Counted from the first letter of the stretch, positions 35,615 to 45,588 are shown. The stretch is 48,213 bases of DNA from Pseudomonadota bacterium (GCA_021845925.1 JAJZUW010000014.1:1-48213); one strand, 5' to 3'. The notes: generated from the sequence alone by a model not told the origin. Made by a program: numbers and translations.

Positions 35615-37870
35615 TTACATGTTCAGCGTCAGGCTGACAAACGCACTGCGACCAGGCAGGGTCCAGAACAGGTCGTTACCCTGGTTGTCCTGACCAGCCA
35701 GGGCGAAGATGCTCTGGTTGTCAAACAGGTTGTCGACTTGCAGACCCAGGGTCGCGGTCTTGAACCAGCCAGGCAGACCAGGCATGGTGTAGTTCAGCGT
35801 GAAGTTGGTCACGGTATAGGCGGAGAAGTAATCATTGCCGCCAGGGCCGTTACCACCGCTCATGAAGCGGGTGCCGACATACTTGGTCATCAGCGAGGAG
35901 TAAACAGCGTTCTGCTCGTAGATGATACCGACTGCGCCGGTGTTCTGCGGTGCATCCTGGATCGAATGACCCGTGCTGTCCTGGTTGGTCAGGTCATAAC
36001 CAAAGTTGCCGTACAGGTTGAAACCCATGCCGACGTGCCAGGTGCCTTCCACTTCAAAGCCCTTGTACTCGGTGGCGCCCAGGTTTTGCCAGATGGTGTA
36101 CACACCGTTGGTAACAGGAGACTGCTGGTTGTTGAAGCGGATGTCATACACATCGCCACTCAACACGAACGCACGGTTGGTATAGGTGCTGCCAATCTGC
36201 AGGTTGGTGGTGGTTTGTGGCTGGATGGTATTGGGCTGGGTAGCCAGCGAGGAGCCATGGGGGTAGAACACGTTCAGGTTCGGCGCCTGGTAGCCGTCAG
36301 CAAGCTGAAGATAAGCCGACCAGTCTTTCTGGATCATGTAGTGCGCATCCAGAGAAGGTACCCAGCTGTTCCAGGAAGCCGATGTGTTCAGGCCATTGGC
36401 GGCAACGGCCGAATTGCCCTGGTTCACTGGTGCATTGATGTTGCGGCTGAACGATTCGTACTTCACGCCTGGGGTGATGGTCAAACGGCTGGTGGGTTTC
36501 CAGGCATAGTCGAAATAGCCCTGGAAGGTGTCCAGCGTGTCGGTCATCAGGCGGTCGGCAGCACTTGGTTGACCATTGTAGGTGTTGATGAAGTTCAGAC
36601 CACCGGTGGTCATGTCCATTTCATACTGCCAGCGGGTGTTGTTCTGGTGGTCATACCAGGCGCCCACATTGACTGTACCAGGACCGAGATCGTGCGACAG
36701 GCGCAGAATGTCGCCGATCGAACGATAGTCCATGGTCATTTTCTGGCCAGGCACGTCGTTCGGGTTGGTGGTGCCGTTGATGTTGGTGGTGCCCAGCGTA
36801 TAGCCACCAGGACCATAATAGCCAGGATCATTGCCATTGAAGCCATTGTGCTCGTAGGCGTATGTGTAGAGCTTGTTATCGATTTTCCAGCCATTCATGC
36901 TGGTCTGGATACCGAAGTATTCAAAATCGGTCTGGATCTGGTCGTAGTTGTAGCCCTGGAACAGCGGGCTGTTCGGGTCTTCGCTCAGACCAAAGTTATT
37001 GCCATACTGAGCCAGGTTGGTCAGCGACGCGCCATACGGGAAATTCTGGTGGATATTGTTCTGCGTCGCCACCAGGGTCAGCACTGTATTGTCGCCGACC
37101 GGCTTGACTACCTTGGCGAAGATGTTGGTCCGGTTCTGGTTGGCATTGGTGTCATAACCGTTGGTATGGAAATCCTTGTAGCTGATATAAGCTCGTGCAT
37201 CACCGTACTGCGGCAGGACACCAGTGTCATACGACACGGCGGCCAGGCGTGAACCCCAGCTGCCCAGCGTCAGGTTGGCAGCCATGTTGCTGGTCATCGA
37301 AGGATCGCGCGACTGGTTGTAGATGGTGCCGCCAAAAGTGGCGTTACCAATCGTGCTGGCATCGCCAGGGCCACGGTCAACCGTTACACTGCCCAGATCC
37401 TGCTGCATGAAATAGCTGGTCGAGTGGTGGGTGAAATCGTTGGAGTCACCCCAGGGAATGCCGTCGAATTCAACGTTGTACTGACCATCCTGGAAACCAC
37501 GGATGAATGGACCGCCAGCCTGGGATTCCATTCCGCCCGGGCCATTGGGTTCTACGCTCCATTCACTGGGCGTGATGGCGATGATGTCGGAATAGTTGGC
37601 ACCAGGTGCCATGTTTTCCTGGATGTAATGCTGGTTGATGGTGGAAACCGGCTCGGTCGCGTCCAGCGATGCCTGAGACGGTGCCTGGTAGGCTGCCGAT
37701 TGCGGGTCAGTGGTAACATCGCTGGTGCTGCCAGTGGCGGCGCTACCGGATACCGTGCCAAGATCCACGCTTCCTGCGTGGGATACTTCGGCAGCCAGAA
37801 TCAGCAAGCTGGCGGCAACCAGTTGAGCCACCTGCTTGCGGCGCAGGAGGTTGGTTTTACGCATAATCAT
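35615..37870 (-). CDS. TonB-dependent outer-membrane receptor
   Basis: The 751-residue protein has a signal peptide (RRKQVAQLVAASLLILAAEVSHA), a plug domain (about 75-190: GGPFIRGFQDGQYNVEFDGIP ... DLGSVTVDRGPGDASTIGNATFGGTI) and a 22-strand-type barrel ending VDNLFDNQSIFAL...PGRSAFVSLTLNM. The protein is unusually rich in Asn, Gln, Gly and Tyr, and there are few Lys in the loops. The substrate, siderophore or other, cannot be told. Two ATGs compete: 37870, and 37864 which is nine bases from a ggag box and slightly favoured for spacing. No tonB, exbB or regulator gene lies nearby. Confidence 0.87.
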   Translation of the reverse strand: MIMRKTNLLRRKQVAQLVAASLLILAAEVSHAGSVDLGTVSGSAATGSTSDVTTDPQSAAYQAPSQASLDATEPVSTINQHYIQENMAPGANYSDIIAITPSEWSVEPNGPGGMESQAGGPFIRGFQDGQYNVEFDGIPWGDSNDFTHHSTSYFMQQDLGSVTVDRGPGDASTIGNATFGGTIYNQSRDPSMTSNMAANLTLGSWGSRLAAVSYDTGVLPQYGDARAYISYKDFHTNGYDTNANQNRTNIFAKVVKPVGDNTVLTLVATQNNIHQNFPYGASLTNLAQYGNNFGLSEDPNSPLFQGYNYDQIQTDFEYFGIQTSMNGWKIDNKLYTYAYEHNGFNGNDPGYYGPGGYTLGTTNINGTTNPNDVPGQKMTMDYRSIGDILRLSHDLGPGTVNVGAWYDHQNNTRWQYEMDMTTGGLNFINTYNGQPSAADRLMTDTLDTFQGYFDYAWKPTSRLTITPGVKYESFSRNINAPVNQGNSAVAANGLNTSASWNSWVPSLDAHYMIQKDWSAYLQLADGYQAPNLNVFYPHGSSLATQPNTIQPQTTTNLQIGSTYTNRAFVLSGDVYDIRFNNQQSPVTNGVYTIWQNLGATEYKGFEVEGTWHVGMGFNLYGNFGYDLTNQDSTGHSIQDAPQNTGAVGIIYEQNAVYSSLMTKYVGTRFMSGGNGPGGNDYFSAYTVTNFTLNYTMPGLPGWFKTATLGLQVDNLFDNQSIFALAGQDNQGNDLFWTLPGRSAFVSLTLNM

Positions 37871-38182
37871 TATCTCCGTCAGTTAACAAACAATTGAAAC
37901 TGCCGCAGACTATAAAGATTCCTACTTAGGTGACGGTGAATAAAATATTAAGGTTTTTTTAAGGATTGAATAATGTCGATCACAATGGGGGTTTTTGTAA
38001 TTTATCTTTTTAATTCATGATGATGCGCGTTTTGCCACTCCGCCGGCATCGGCCGGTTGATCAGCTGCCTGTGGTAAAGATGTCACAGTCCGGTCAGACT
38101 GGAATGAAGCGGTCAGCATCTGGATGGTGGTGATGACAGCATCTGCAAAATGCTACAATGTCCCATTGTTTGAAAGTAAAGC
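37871..38182. other. Divergent gap between the TonB receptor and dnaQ
   Basis: This 312-base AT-rich spacer has a leftward -10 candidate TATAGT (minus, 37914-37909) with a poor -35. A rightward -10 candidate TACAAT (38154-38159) lies 24 bases before dnaQ. A near-palindrome cctacttagg lies at 37921-37930. No Fur box or riboswitch that I can support, and no gene. Confidence 0.4.
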
Positions 38183-38896
38183 ATGGGCAGACAGCTATTT
38201 CTGGATACCGAAACCACTGGTCTCGAGCCACGTCTTGGCCACCGCATCATTGAAGTGGCCTGCGTTGAAATGGTCAACCGGCAGTTGACTGGTCGGCACT
38301 TTCACCGTTATCTGAATCCGGACCGTGAGATTGATGCCGGCGCCGAAGCGGTGCATGGCATCAGCAGCGCCTTCCTGCAGGACAAACCACGTTTTGCCGA
38401 TATCGTGGATGAACTCGTCGCGTTTGTTGAAGGCGCCGAACTGGTCATTCACAACGCTGCATTTGACGTCGGTTTTCTGGACCACGAGCTGGCTTTGTTG
38501 TCGCGTCCAGGCATTGCCAGCCATTGCAGCGGCATCGTCGACAGCCTGAAAATGGCCAGGGATCTGCATCCGGGGCAGAAAAACAATCTGGATGCCCTGT
38601 GCCGGCGTTATGAAATCGACAATTCCGGACGCAATCTGCATGGAGCGCTGCTGGATGCAGAATTGCTTGCCGCTGTCTGGCTGAGCATGACACGCGGCCA
38701 GGACAGTCTGGTCATGGAACTGGAACCTGGCACCACATCAATGCGGTACAAAGTTGACTTGTCGGCCTTGGTTTTGCACCCGGTTGTGGTTAGCGCAGAT
38801 GAAATGCGACAGCACGAGTTGGTGCTGGAAGCCATTCAGAAAGAAAGCAAAGGCAATTGCCTGTGGCTGTCAGGCGAAGCAGTTCGCGCTGAATAA
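38183..38896 (+). CDS. dnaQ: DNA polymerase III epsilon subunit (3'-5' proofreading exonuclease)
   Basis: This is the proofreading subunit of the replicative polymerase. The 237 residues of DEDDh type have ExoI LDTETTGL (Asp and Glu), the EAVHGISSAFL loop, ExoII VIHNAAFDVGFLDHEL and ExoIII NLHGALLDAELLAAVW with the catalytic His and Asp. The C-terminal tail would contact the alpha subunit. It stands alone, without the rnhA neighbour seen in other proteobacteria, and a palindromic repeat cluster follows its stop. Confidence 0.93.
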   Translation: MGRQLFLDTETTGLEPRLGHRIIEVACVEMVNRQLTGRHFHRYLNPDREIDAGAEAVHGISSAFLQDKPRFADIVDELVAFVEGAELVIHNAAFDVGFLDHELALLSRPGIASHCSGIVDSLKMARDLHPGQKNNLDALCRRYEIDNSGRNLHGALLDAELLAAVWLSMTRGQDSLVMELEPGTTSMRYKVDLSALVLHPVVVSADEMRQHELVLEAIQKESKGNCLWLSGEAVRAE

Positions 38897-38918
38897 ACAG
38901 CCGGAATCATCCACCCCA

Positions 38919-39125
38919 TCATTCTGCGCGAAGCGAAGCGGAGTCGCAGAATCTGCCTGTACCGGGAAAGGGGCTTGCCGATTGCTGGATTCCGCGACTA
39001 CGCGCGGAATGACGAATCTTGCAGCGCGGAATGACGAAGCTCCGGGGCGCCGTATGACGAATCTTGGCGCGCGAAATGCAACGTCCCGTCATTCTGCGCG
39101 AAGCGAAGCGGAGTCGCAGAATCTG
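38919..39125. repeat. Third cluster of palindromic repeats
   Basis: Two head hairpins (from 38919 and 39088, each followed by atctgcctgta) and one tail hairpin (near 38990) of the same family are present, with extra cgcggaatgacgaa arms. It fills most of the gap between convergent dnaQ and the metallochaperone gene. Confidence 0.85.
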
Positions 39126-39165
39126 CCTGTACAATGACGACGTATCAGAGCCAACAGTTGATATA

Positions 39166-39375
39166 TCAGCGCGCCTGAAAGCCGGCTCGTTGGACGGCTG
39201 CAGCCATGGCTTCGCGTCCGGTTTGGGCCGGATCAAACGTGACTTCGGCCTGTGCGCTGTCAAGCGAGACCTCGGCGTGGCTAACGCCTGGCAAGGCTTC
39301 CAGCACGCGTTTGACGCTGGCTGTGCAACCACCGCAGGTCATGCCGCTGATATTCAGGGTTGTGGTTTCCATCAT
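39166..39375 (-). CDS. copZ: Heavy-metal-associated domain metallochaperone (CopZ-like)
   Basis: The 69-residue single HMA domain has the metal-binding motif GMTCGGCTASV (two Cys at about 14 and 17), and TLNISGM and GFQAR at the ends. Family members carry Cu(I) to P-type ATPases, but no such ATPase is in the window. ATG 39375 overlaps the serB stop (ATGA), so it is translated as the last gene of the mfd-serB unit; a second ATG directly follows. Confidence 0.88.
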   Translation of the reverse strand: MMETTTLNISGMTCGGCTASVKRVLEALPGVSHAEVSLDSAQAEVTFDPAQTGREAMAAAVQRAGFQAR

Positions 39376-40232
39376 GCCTCCAGTCCATCGCCCAGTACGG
39401 GCAAAATGGCATCCAGTCCATTAAAGTTGATTGCATAGGCGGCTTTTTCGCGGACAACGGGTTTGGCGCGGAACGCAAATGATATGCCAGCGCTGCCCAG
39501 CATGGGCAAATCATTGGCGCCATCACCCACGGCGACGGTAGCGCTCAGTGGAATGCCCAGGCGTTCGGCGGTCTGTTTGAGATGCACTGCCTTGGCTTCT
39601 GCCCCCAGGATATCACCCAGCACCCGACCGGTCAGACGTCCGTTGACGATTTCCAGTTCGTTGGCGGCTGCGAAATCAAGTCCCAGTTTTTCTTTCAGGC
39701 GACTGGTGAAAAATGTGAATCCGCCAGAAACGAGGAGGGTTTTGATCCCGGTTTGCTGCAGGCGGCGGATCAGCCGTTCGGCACCGGGGTTCAGCACGAC
39801 GCGCTCCTGGTAGACACGGTCCAGCAGGTTGGCATCCAGGCCAGTCAGCAGGGCAACACGGCGGGTCAGACTTTCGGCGAACGCCATTTCGCCACGCATG
39901 GCGGCTTGGGTAATGGCGGCGACCTGTGGCTTGAGGCCAAGCATGTCGGCGACTTCATCGATGCATTCCACTGCAATCAGGGTGGAGTCCATGTCCATGG
40001 CCAGCAACCCGAAGTGCTCGAGCTTGCGTGCGGACGGAACGCGAGCGCAATCCAGCCGCTGACTGGCGCACCACGCAGCCAGTGACGGGAAATCAGCCTC
40101 TGGCCAGTCGGCCAGTTGCCAGACCCCGGGAGCCAGAGGCACCAGCGATCCGCTCGACAGGTGTTCGGCCAGATGGTCCTGCAGTTGCGCTTCGGGGATG
40201 TTGCCCTGAATGATGAGGAAATCGGTATTCAC
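39372..40232 (-). CDS. serB: Phosphoserine phosphatase
   Basis: This HAD enzyme carries out the last step of serine synthesis. The 286 residues have an N-terminal ACT-like region (about 1-70), motif I LLAMDMDSTLI (nucleophile Asp about 77), motif II LLVSGGFTFF and motif III/IV KLGLDFAAANELE ... VGDGANDLPML. Start GTG 40232 follows the mfd TAA with no gap. Its product feeds serine to cysteine synthesis, for which cysM lies 5 kb away. Confidence 0.93.
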   Translation of the reverse strand: MNTDFLIIQGNIPEAQLQDHLAEHLSSGSLVPLAPGVWQLADWPEADFPSLAAWCASQRLDCARVPSARKLEHFGLLAMDMDSTLIAVECIDEVADMLGLKPQVAAITQAAMRGEMAFAESLTRRVALLTGLDANLLDRVYQERVVLNPGAERLIRRLQQTGIKTLLVSGGFTFFTSRLKEKLGLDFAAANELEIVNGRLTGRVLGDILGAEAKAVHLKQTAERLGIPLSATVAVGDGANDLPMLGSAGISFAFRAKPVVREKAAYAINFNGLDAILPVLGDGLEA

Positions 40233-43200
40233 TTATTGAAGTTCCCTGAAAATGTGTTGGACTGCCTTGACGCGTTCCTGCCAGCCGGGAGCGCTGATGC
40301 CAACCCTGAGCCGGTCCGGGCCTGCCAGTTTGTACTGCCGGTTGGACTGGATCAACTGGATCAGGCGGGTCGGATCAACCAGCGGCTTGGGCGTGAACTG
40401 CAGCGTTACACCATCCTGGCTGGCATCCAGGCGCAGAATGCCCAGCGGGCGTGCTTTCAGCCGGAGCCGGTGTGATTCGATCAAAGCTGCCGCCGGGTCG
40501 GGCAACAACCCGAAACGGTCGATCAGTTCTGCTTGCAGGTCGTCCAGCTGATTGTTGTCCTGGCAGTGGGACAAGCGCTTGTAAATGACCAGACGCTCAT
40601 GGACATCGCCACAGTAATTGTCGGGCAACAAGGCAGGCGTGTGCAGGTTGACCTCGGTGGTGATTTCGATCGGCTGGTCCGGGTCCGGCATTTCACCCCG
40701 TTTCATGGCAGCCACCGCGTGGTTCAGCATGTCATTGTACAGGGCAAAGCCAACCTCCTGCATGCTGCCGCTTTGTGAATCGCCCAGAATTTCGCCCGCT
40801 CCGCGGATTTCCAGGTCGTGCATGGCAAGGTGAAAGCCTGCACCAAGATCTTCCATCATCTGCAAGGCTTCGAGCCGTTTTTTGGCATTCGGAGTGAGAG
40901 CCGCTTCTTCCGGTGTCAGCAGATAGGCGTAGGCCTGGTGATGCGAACGGCCGACCCGGCCGCGCAACTGGTGCAACTGGGCGAGTCCCAGATGATCGGC
41001 ACGGTTGATGATGATGGTGTTGGCCGTGGGGATGTCGATACCGGTTTCGATGATGGTGGTGCACAGCAGCAGATTGATCTGCTGCTGGTGAAACAGGCGC
41101 ATCACCTGCTCGAGTTCACGTTCGTGCATCTGGCCGTGGGCGACCCGGATACGTGCTTCCGGCAACAGTTCGGCCAGGGTGCTTTCCATGTGGTGAATGC
41201 TGTCGACTTCGTTGTGCAGGAAATACACTTGCCCACCGCGCTTGAGTTCGCGCAGGACAGCTTCCCTGATGATTCCGGCCGAATAACGCGTGACAAAGGT
41301 TTTGATGGACAGCCGCTTTTGCGGTGGCGTGCTGATGACTGAAAAATCGCGGATACCTTCCAGCGACATGGCAAGCGTGCGCGGAATCGGCGTGGCAGTC
41401 AGGGTCAGCATGTCAACTTCCGTGCGCAACCGCTTGATCTGTTCTTTCTGGCGCACACCGAAGCGGTGTTCTTCATCGATGATGACCAGACCAAGGCGTT
41501 TAAAGCCGACATCGTTCTGCAACAGCCGGTGAGTGCCGATCACGATGTCCACCGTACCGTCCTTCAGTCCTTGCAGGGCGGCAGATTGTTCCTTTGCTGT
41601 GCGAAAGCGCGACAGTTCGGCAATCCGTACCGGCCAGGCAGAAAACCGGTCGGCAAAGTTCTGCGCGTGCTGTTCGGCCAGCAGGGTGGTGGGTACCAAA
41701 ACCGCCACCTGCCTGCCGTCCATCAGGGCGATAAAGGCGGCGCGCAGGGCGACTTCTGTCTTGCCAAAGCCGACATCGCCACAAACCAGCCGGTCCATGG
41801 GGCGTGGTGCCTGCATGTCATGAATGACGGCCTGAATTGCGGCAGCCTGGTCTGGTGTTTCTTCAAAACCGAAGCCTTCGACGAACGCTTCGTAATCGTG
41901 CTGGCGAAACTGGAACGCATGGCCTTGTCGTGCTGCCCGGCGAGCGTAGATGTCCAGCAGTTCGGCAGCCGTGTCCCGCGCCTGTTCCATGGCGCGACGG
42001 CGGGCTTTTTCCCATTGACCGCTACCCAGGCGGGACAGCTGGACATGTTCGCTGGCGGCACCGCTGTAACGGCCGACCAGGTGCAGATCGGCAACCGGCA
42101 CGTATAGTTTGTCCGAGCCAGCGTATTCCAGCAGCAGGAATTCCATCGGACCTTCGCCCAGATCCATGCTGACCAGTCCCTGATAACGGGCAATGCCATG
42201 TTCGACATGCACGACCGGATCACCGACGCGAACCTCCGAAAGGTCGCGCAGCAGGCTGTCAAGCTGGGTGCGGCGCGTTGTGTCGCGCCCACGGATGCGA
42301 ACGGTGCCCGAATAGAGTTCGGCTTCGGTGATGATGGCCAGTTGTGGCTGGTCCGGGTCGATGAAACCCTGGGTCAGCGGGGCTGCTGTGATTTGCAGTC
42401 GGGCTATGGATGTCTGGCAAAGTGCGTGGGATTCGCAAATTTCCGGTTTCAGCCCATGTTCGGCCAGAAACTGGAGCATGGTTTCACGTCGTCCGGTGCT
42501 TTCGGCAATCAGGCGGATCTGGCCATCAAACTGGTCGATGAACTGACGTAACCGGTAAAGGGGATCATCGGCGCGTCGGTCCACTGTCAGTTCCGGCAGA
42601 CCGCTATCCGGACGCAGATTCACCTCGATGCGGGCATAGGGCTTGATACGACCATAAAGCTGATCGACACCGAGAAACAGCTGTTCTGGTGGCAGGACAG
42701 GGCGTTGCGGATCGGTGTTCATCAGCCGGTAGCGTTGCCGGGTGTCGCGCCAGAACTCTTCGGCAACCCCGGCGGTGTTGCCATGCAGGCACACCAAGGT
42801 GTCTTGCGGAACGTAATCGAACAGATCGGCTGTGTCATCAAAAAACAGGGGCAGGTAGTATTCAATACCTGCCGGCGCCAGACCATTGCTGACATCCTTG
42901 TACAATGGCCGGCGCGAAGCATCGCCTTCGAAGCGCATGCGGAAATTTTGCCGAAAGCGGGCGATGCCGGTTTCGTCCAGCGGAAATTCACGCGCTGGCA
43001 ACAGACGAACGTCGCGCACCGGGTACAGACTGCGCTGGGTATCGACGTCAAATGTCAGAATCCGTTCGATTTCGTCGTCAAACAGGTCGATCCGGTAGGG
43101 CAGAGCGCTACCCATGGGAAACAGATCGACAATACCGCCCCGCACGCTGAACTCGCCCGGAGACAAAACCTGGTTGACTGCCGAATAGCCTGCAGTGACC

Positions 43201-43625
43201 ATCTGTTCGCGCAGGGCGTCCAGATCCAGTTTTTCGCCCTGACGCAGGAAAAATGTGTACGCAGCCAGATAATTGGCTGGCGCCATCCGGCCAAGTGCGG
43301 TGGTCACTGGCACCAGCGCGACCTGACACACGCGTTTGCTGATCTGGTACAAGGTGGCCAGGCGTTCGGAAACCAGATCCTGGTGCGGTGAAAAATGATC
43401 GTAAGGCAGTGTTTCCCAGTCGGGTAACAATGCAACGGCCAGCTCTGGCGCGAACCAGCGGATTTCATCCTGCAGACGACGTGCATCCAGTGCACTGGCC
43501 GTCAGGACCAGCAGCAGGCGATCCGGAGATGCCAGACGGGCCAGACGCAATGCATCGGCGGTTACGGGCAGCGGATCAAGCAGGGTGCGATGACCGGTGA
43601 CCGGCAATGAGGCAGTAACGGACAT
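40233..43625 (-). CDS. mfd: Transcription-repair coupling factor Mfd
   Basis: This ATP-driven translocase removes stalled RNA polymerase and recruits UvrA. The 1130 residues show a UvrB-like N-terminus (LLPDWETLPYDHFSPHQDLVSERL), the RNA polymerase interaction region (GDPVVHVEHGIARYQGL), Walker A CGDVGFGKTEVALRA (about 615), DEEH box VIIDEEHRFGVRQKEQ (about 715), LTATPIPRTL, and RGRVGRSHHQAYAYLL. The C-terminal TRCF domain is present. Length is normal. It is the first gene of the mfd-serB-copZ leftward unit. Confidence 0.96.
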   Translation of the reverse strand: MSVTASLPVTGHRTLLDPLPVTADALRLARLASPDRLLLVLTASALDARRLQDEIRWFAPELAVALLPDWETLPYDHFSPHQDLVSERLATLYQISKRVCQVALVPVTTALGRMAPANYLAAYTFFLRQGEKLDLDALREQMVTAGYSAVNQVLSPGEFSVRGGIVDLFPMGSALPYRIDLFDDEIERILTFDVDTQRSLYPVRDVRLLPAREFPLDETGIARFRQNFRMRFEGDASRRPLYKDVSNGLAPAGIEYYLPLFFDDTADLFDYVPQDTLVCLHGNTAGVAEEFWRDTRQRYRLMNTDPQRPVLPPEQLFLGVDQLYGRIKPYARIEVNLRPDSGLPELTVDRRADDPLYRLRQFIDQFDGQIRLIAESTGRRETMLQFLAEHGLKPEICESHALCQTSIARLQITAAPLTQGFIDPDQPQLAIITEAELYSGTVRIRGRDTTRRTQLDSLLRDLSEVRVGDPVVHVEHGIARYQGLVSMDLGEGPMEFLLLEYAGSDKLYVPVADLHLVGRYSGAASEHVQLSRLGSGQWEKARRRAMEQARDTAAELLDIYARRAARQGHAFQFRQHDYEAFVEGFGFEETPDQAAAIQAVIHDMQAPRPMDRLVCGDVGFGKTEVALRAAFIALMDGRQVAVLVPTTLLAEQHAQNFADRFSAWPVRIAELSRFRTAKEQSAALQGLKDGTVDIVIGTHRLLQNDVGFKRLGLVIIDEEHRFGVRQKEQIKRLRTEVDMLTLTATPIPRTLAMSLEGIRDFSVISTPPQKRLSIKTFVTRYSAGIIREAVLRELKRGGQVYFLHNEVDSIHHMESTLAELLPEARIRVAHGQMHERELEQVMRLFHQQQINLLLCTTIIETGIDIPTANTIIINRADHLGLAQLHQLRGRVGRSHHQAYAYLLTPEEAALTPNAKKRLEALQMMEDLGAGFHLAMHDLEIRGAGEILGDSQSGSMQEVGFALYNDMLNHAVAAMKRGEMPDPDQPIEITTEVNLHTPALLPDNYCGDVHERLVIYKRLSHCQDNNQLDDLQAELIDRFGLLPDPAAALIESHRLRLKARPLGILRLDASQDGVTLQFTPKPLVDPTRLIQLIQSNRQYKLAGPDRLRVGISAPGWQERVKAVQHIFRELQ

Positions 43626-43757
43626 GCGATGATGGCAACAGCAGATGTGATGGTACAGTCGGCATTGTACACGTCTGGCGACGCGATGGTGAAGCTGCCG
43701 TGACTGGTGCAGGCTTGCCAGGGCGCAGGGCCCTGGCAGATGCGGGGGTGTGACTGA

Positions 43758-44285
43758 TTATTTGGCCGGGCAACTGGCGGTGCTGTAAGGCACCTTGCCA
43801 ATCAGCAGCAGGAACTGGCTGAACGGGCCCATGACACTCATGGCTTCACCCTTGGGACCGTGGAATTTGAGGTCACCGAACATCATGGCGTGCATGGGAC
43901 CATATTCACCTCTGCCCATGTCTTCCCAGTCTTCGGTCTGGGCAAACATCAGGTAATCGACATCGTCATCCAGGCTGGTGTAGGTTACCTTGCCGCCATA
44001 AGCACAATAGGCCTTGCCATCCTTTGGCACGATCTTCAGTTCGACCTGCTGGCTGTCCTTGCAATCCTGGCGGTACATGTGAATGATCTTGTAACCGCGT
44101 CCCTTGTTGTTGTTGATCCAGCGGCCACCCAGGCCGTTCATCAGTTCGGGGATCTTGTTCCAGGTTTCGCAGGCATTGGTGGCCCATTGCGGCGACATGA
44201 GCACGGGGTTGTCTGCATGAGCCAGGCCCGTCAGTCCGGCGGACAAGAGCAGGGCGAGACCGAACTTCTTGAAGCTGAATGTCAT
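43758..44285 (-). CDS. Secreted SCP2-like protein
   Basis: The 175-residue exported protein has a clear signal peptide (KKFGLALLLSAGLTGLAHA, cleavage near residue 24). The C-terminal half includes YGPMHAMMFGDLKFHGPKGEAMSVMGPFSQFLLLIGKV, which resembles the SCP2 lipid-carrier fold of small proteobacterial periplasmic proteins. Four Cys remain in the mature form (in NACETW, RQDCKD, AYCAYGG and TASCPAK), which could form two disulfides. Ligand and role are unknown. A good promoter lies at 44364-44392. Confidence 0.6.
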   Translation of the reverse strand: MTFSFKKFGLALLLSAGLTGLAHADNPVLMSPQWATNACETWNKIPELMNGLGGRWINNNKGRGYKIIHMYRQDCKDSQQVELKIVPKDGKAYCAYGGKVTYTSLDDDVDYLMFAQTEDWEDMGRGEYGPMHAMMFGDLKFHGPKGEAMSVMGPFSQFLLLIGKVPYSTASCPAK

Positions 44286-44363
44286 GTGTTGTCTCCATGT
44301 ATTTGATATTTCTGGTGTATCGCCAAAAAACGAACACCGGTCCGGTATGAGGCCGAAGCCGCT

Positions 44364-44392
44364 AAGTTACCTTTTTGGGTGCCGGCTGTCAA
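44364..44392 (-). promoter_or_regulatory. Promoter of the SCP2-like gene
   Basis: The minus strand has a perfect TTGACA (44392-44387), a 17-base spacer and TAACTT (44369-44364). The start point would be about 70 bases upstream of the gene and just after the tal stop. Confidence 0.6.
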
Positions 44393-44400
44393 ATGAAGTG

Positions 44401-45477
44401 CTAACAGCTGGCCAGCATCTGCTCGAACGCATCGACAAACAGTTTGAGGCCTTCCTGCTGCAGGGTTTCACCCACTGCATCCGGATCGATGCCGAGGTTG
44501 CGTAATGCAGACAGATCGCGCTGTGCATCCTGTTCGCCATTTTCAACCGTGCTTGCCACGTGACCATGATCGCGGAATGCGTCGAGAGTGGCATCCGGGA
44601 CTGTATTGATGGTTTCTGATCCGATCAGGTTGTCCAGATACTTGACATCGGAATAGGCCGGGTTCTTGGTTCCGGTGCTGGCCCAAAGCAGATACTGTGG
44701 TTTGCAGCCCGCGTTGGCCAGTTCGGCAAAGGCTTCGCCATGGAAAATGGATTTGTATTCGTGATATGCCTGCTTGGCAACAGCCAGAGCAATTTTGCCT
44801 TGCAGGCTAGCAGCTTCTGGTGTCTGCAGTGCGGCCAGTCTGGGATCGACATGGCTGTCGACGCGAGACAGGAACAGGCTGGCCACGGTCTTGAGATGTT
44901 CGGGATTGCCGCCGGACGCAACCAGACGACGCGCGCCGCGCAAATAGGCATGAAATACATCCAGTGTCTGGCGTACGGAAAAGATGAGCGTGATGTTCAC
45001 GCTGACACCTGCTGCCACCAGTTCTTCAAATGCAACCATGCCGGCCTTGGTGGCAGGAACCTTGATCATCAGGTTGTCGCGGCTTACCCGGTCGTGCAGG
45101 CGATGAGCGGCGGTGATGGTGCCGGTGGCATCATCGGCCAGGGTAGGTGATACTTCCAGACTGACATAGCCATCGTTGGCCTGGGTGGCTTTCCAGGTTG
45201 GCAGCAGCAGATCACAGGCAGCCTGGATGTCAGGAATGACCAGTGACTCGTAACGTGCTTCCGGATCGGAAACAGTGGCCTTCAGACGGGCCAGATCTTC
45301 CTTGTAATAAGGGCTTTCTGCGAGCGCCTTGCGGAAAATGGCCGGGTTGGATGTCACCCCGGAAATGCCGTCCTGTTCGATCAGTCGTTGCAGAGTCCCC
45401 TCGCGGATCAGCGTGCGCGACAGGTTGTCCAGCCAGATGGATTGACCCCAGGTTCTGATGTTGCCCAGTTTGCTCAT
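44401..45477 (-). CDS. tal: Transaldolase
   Basis: The enzyme exchanges dihydroxyacetone units in the non-oxidative pentose phosphate pathway. The 358 residues of the long type show IWLDNLSRTLIREGTLQRLI, GVTSNPAIFRKAL, SLEVSPTLADD and the Schiff-base Lys in NLMIKVPATKAGM. The C-terminal part is QYLLWASTGTKNPAYSDVKYLDNLIG. It is leftward and divergent from cysM across 150 bases. Confidence 0.94.
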   Translation of the reverse strand: MSKLGNIRTWGQSIWLDNLSRTLIREGTLQRLIEQDGISGVTSNPAIFRKALAESPYYKEDLARLKATVSDPEARYESLVIPDIQAACDLLLPTWKATQANDGYVSLEVSPTLADDATGTITAAHRLHDRVSRDNLMIKVPATKAGMVAFEELVAAGVSVNITLIFSVRQTLDVFHAYLRGARRLVASGGNPEHLKTVASLFLSRVDSHVDPRLAALQTPEAASLQGKIALAVAKQAYHEYKSIFHGEAFAELANAGCKPQYLLWASTGTKNPAYSDVKYLDNLIGSETINTVPDATLDAFRDHGHVASTVENGEQDAQRDLSALRNLGIDPDAVGETLQQEGLKLFVDAFEQMLASC

Positions 45478-45588
45478 GTCTTGTCTCCAGTCGATACGTG
45501 AATGGATTCCACGTCCCTGTTTTGAATGACGGTATCAGCAGCTTGCCGCTGGCTGTTCGTTTGCGCCGCCATGGTTCGCATTCTGCGC

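Noticed and set aside
35588-37252. 554-codon rightward frame opposite the TonB receptor
   Set aside because: The leftward frame has a signal peptide, plug and barrel; the rightward one is Val/Gly-rich shadow without a family.
37871-38182. Fur box or cobalamin riboswitch before the TonB receptor
   Set aside because: No match to a Fur 19-mer or a B12-box was seen.
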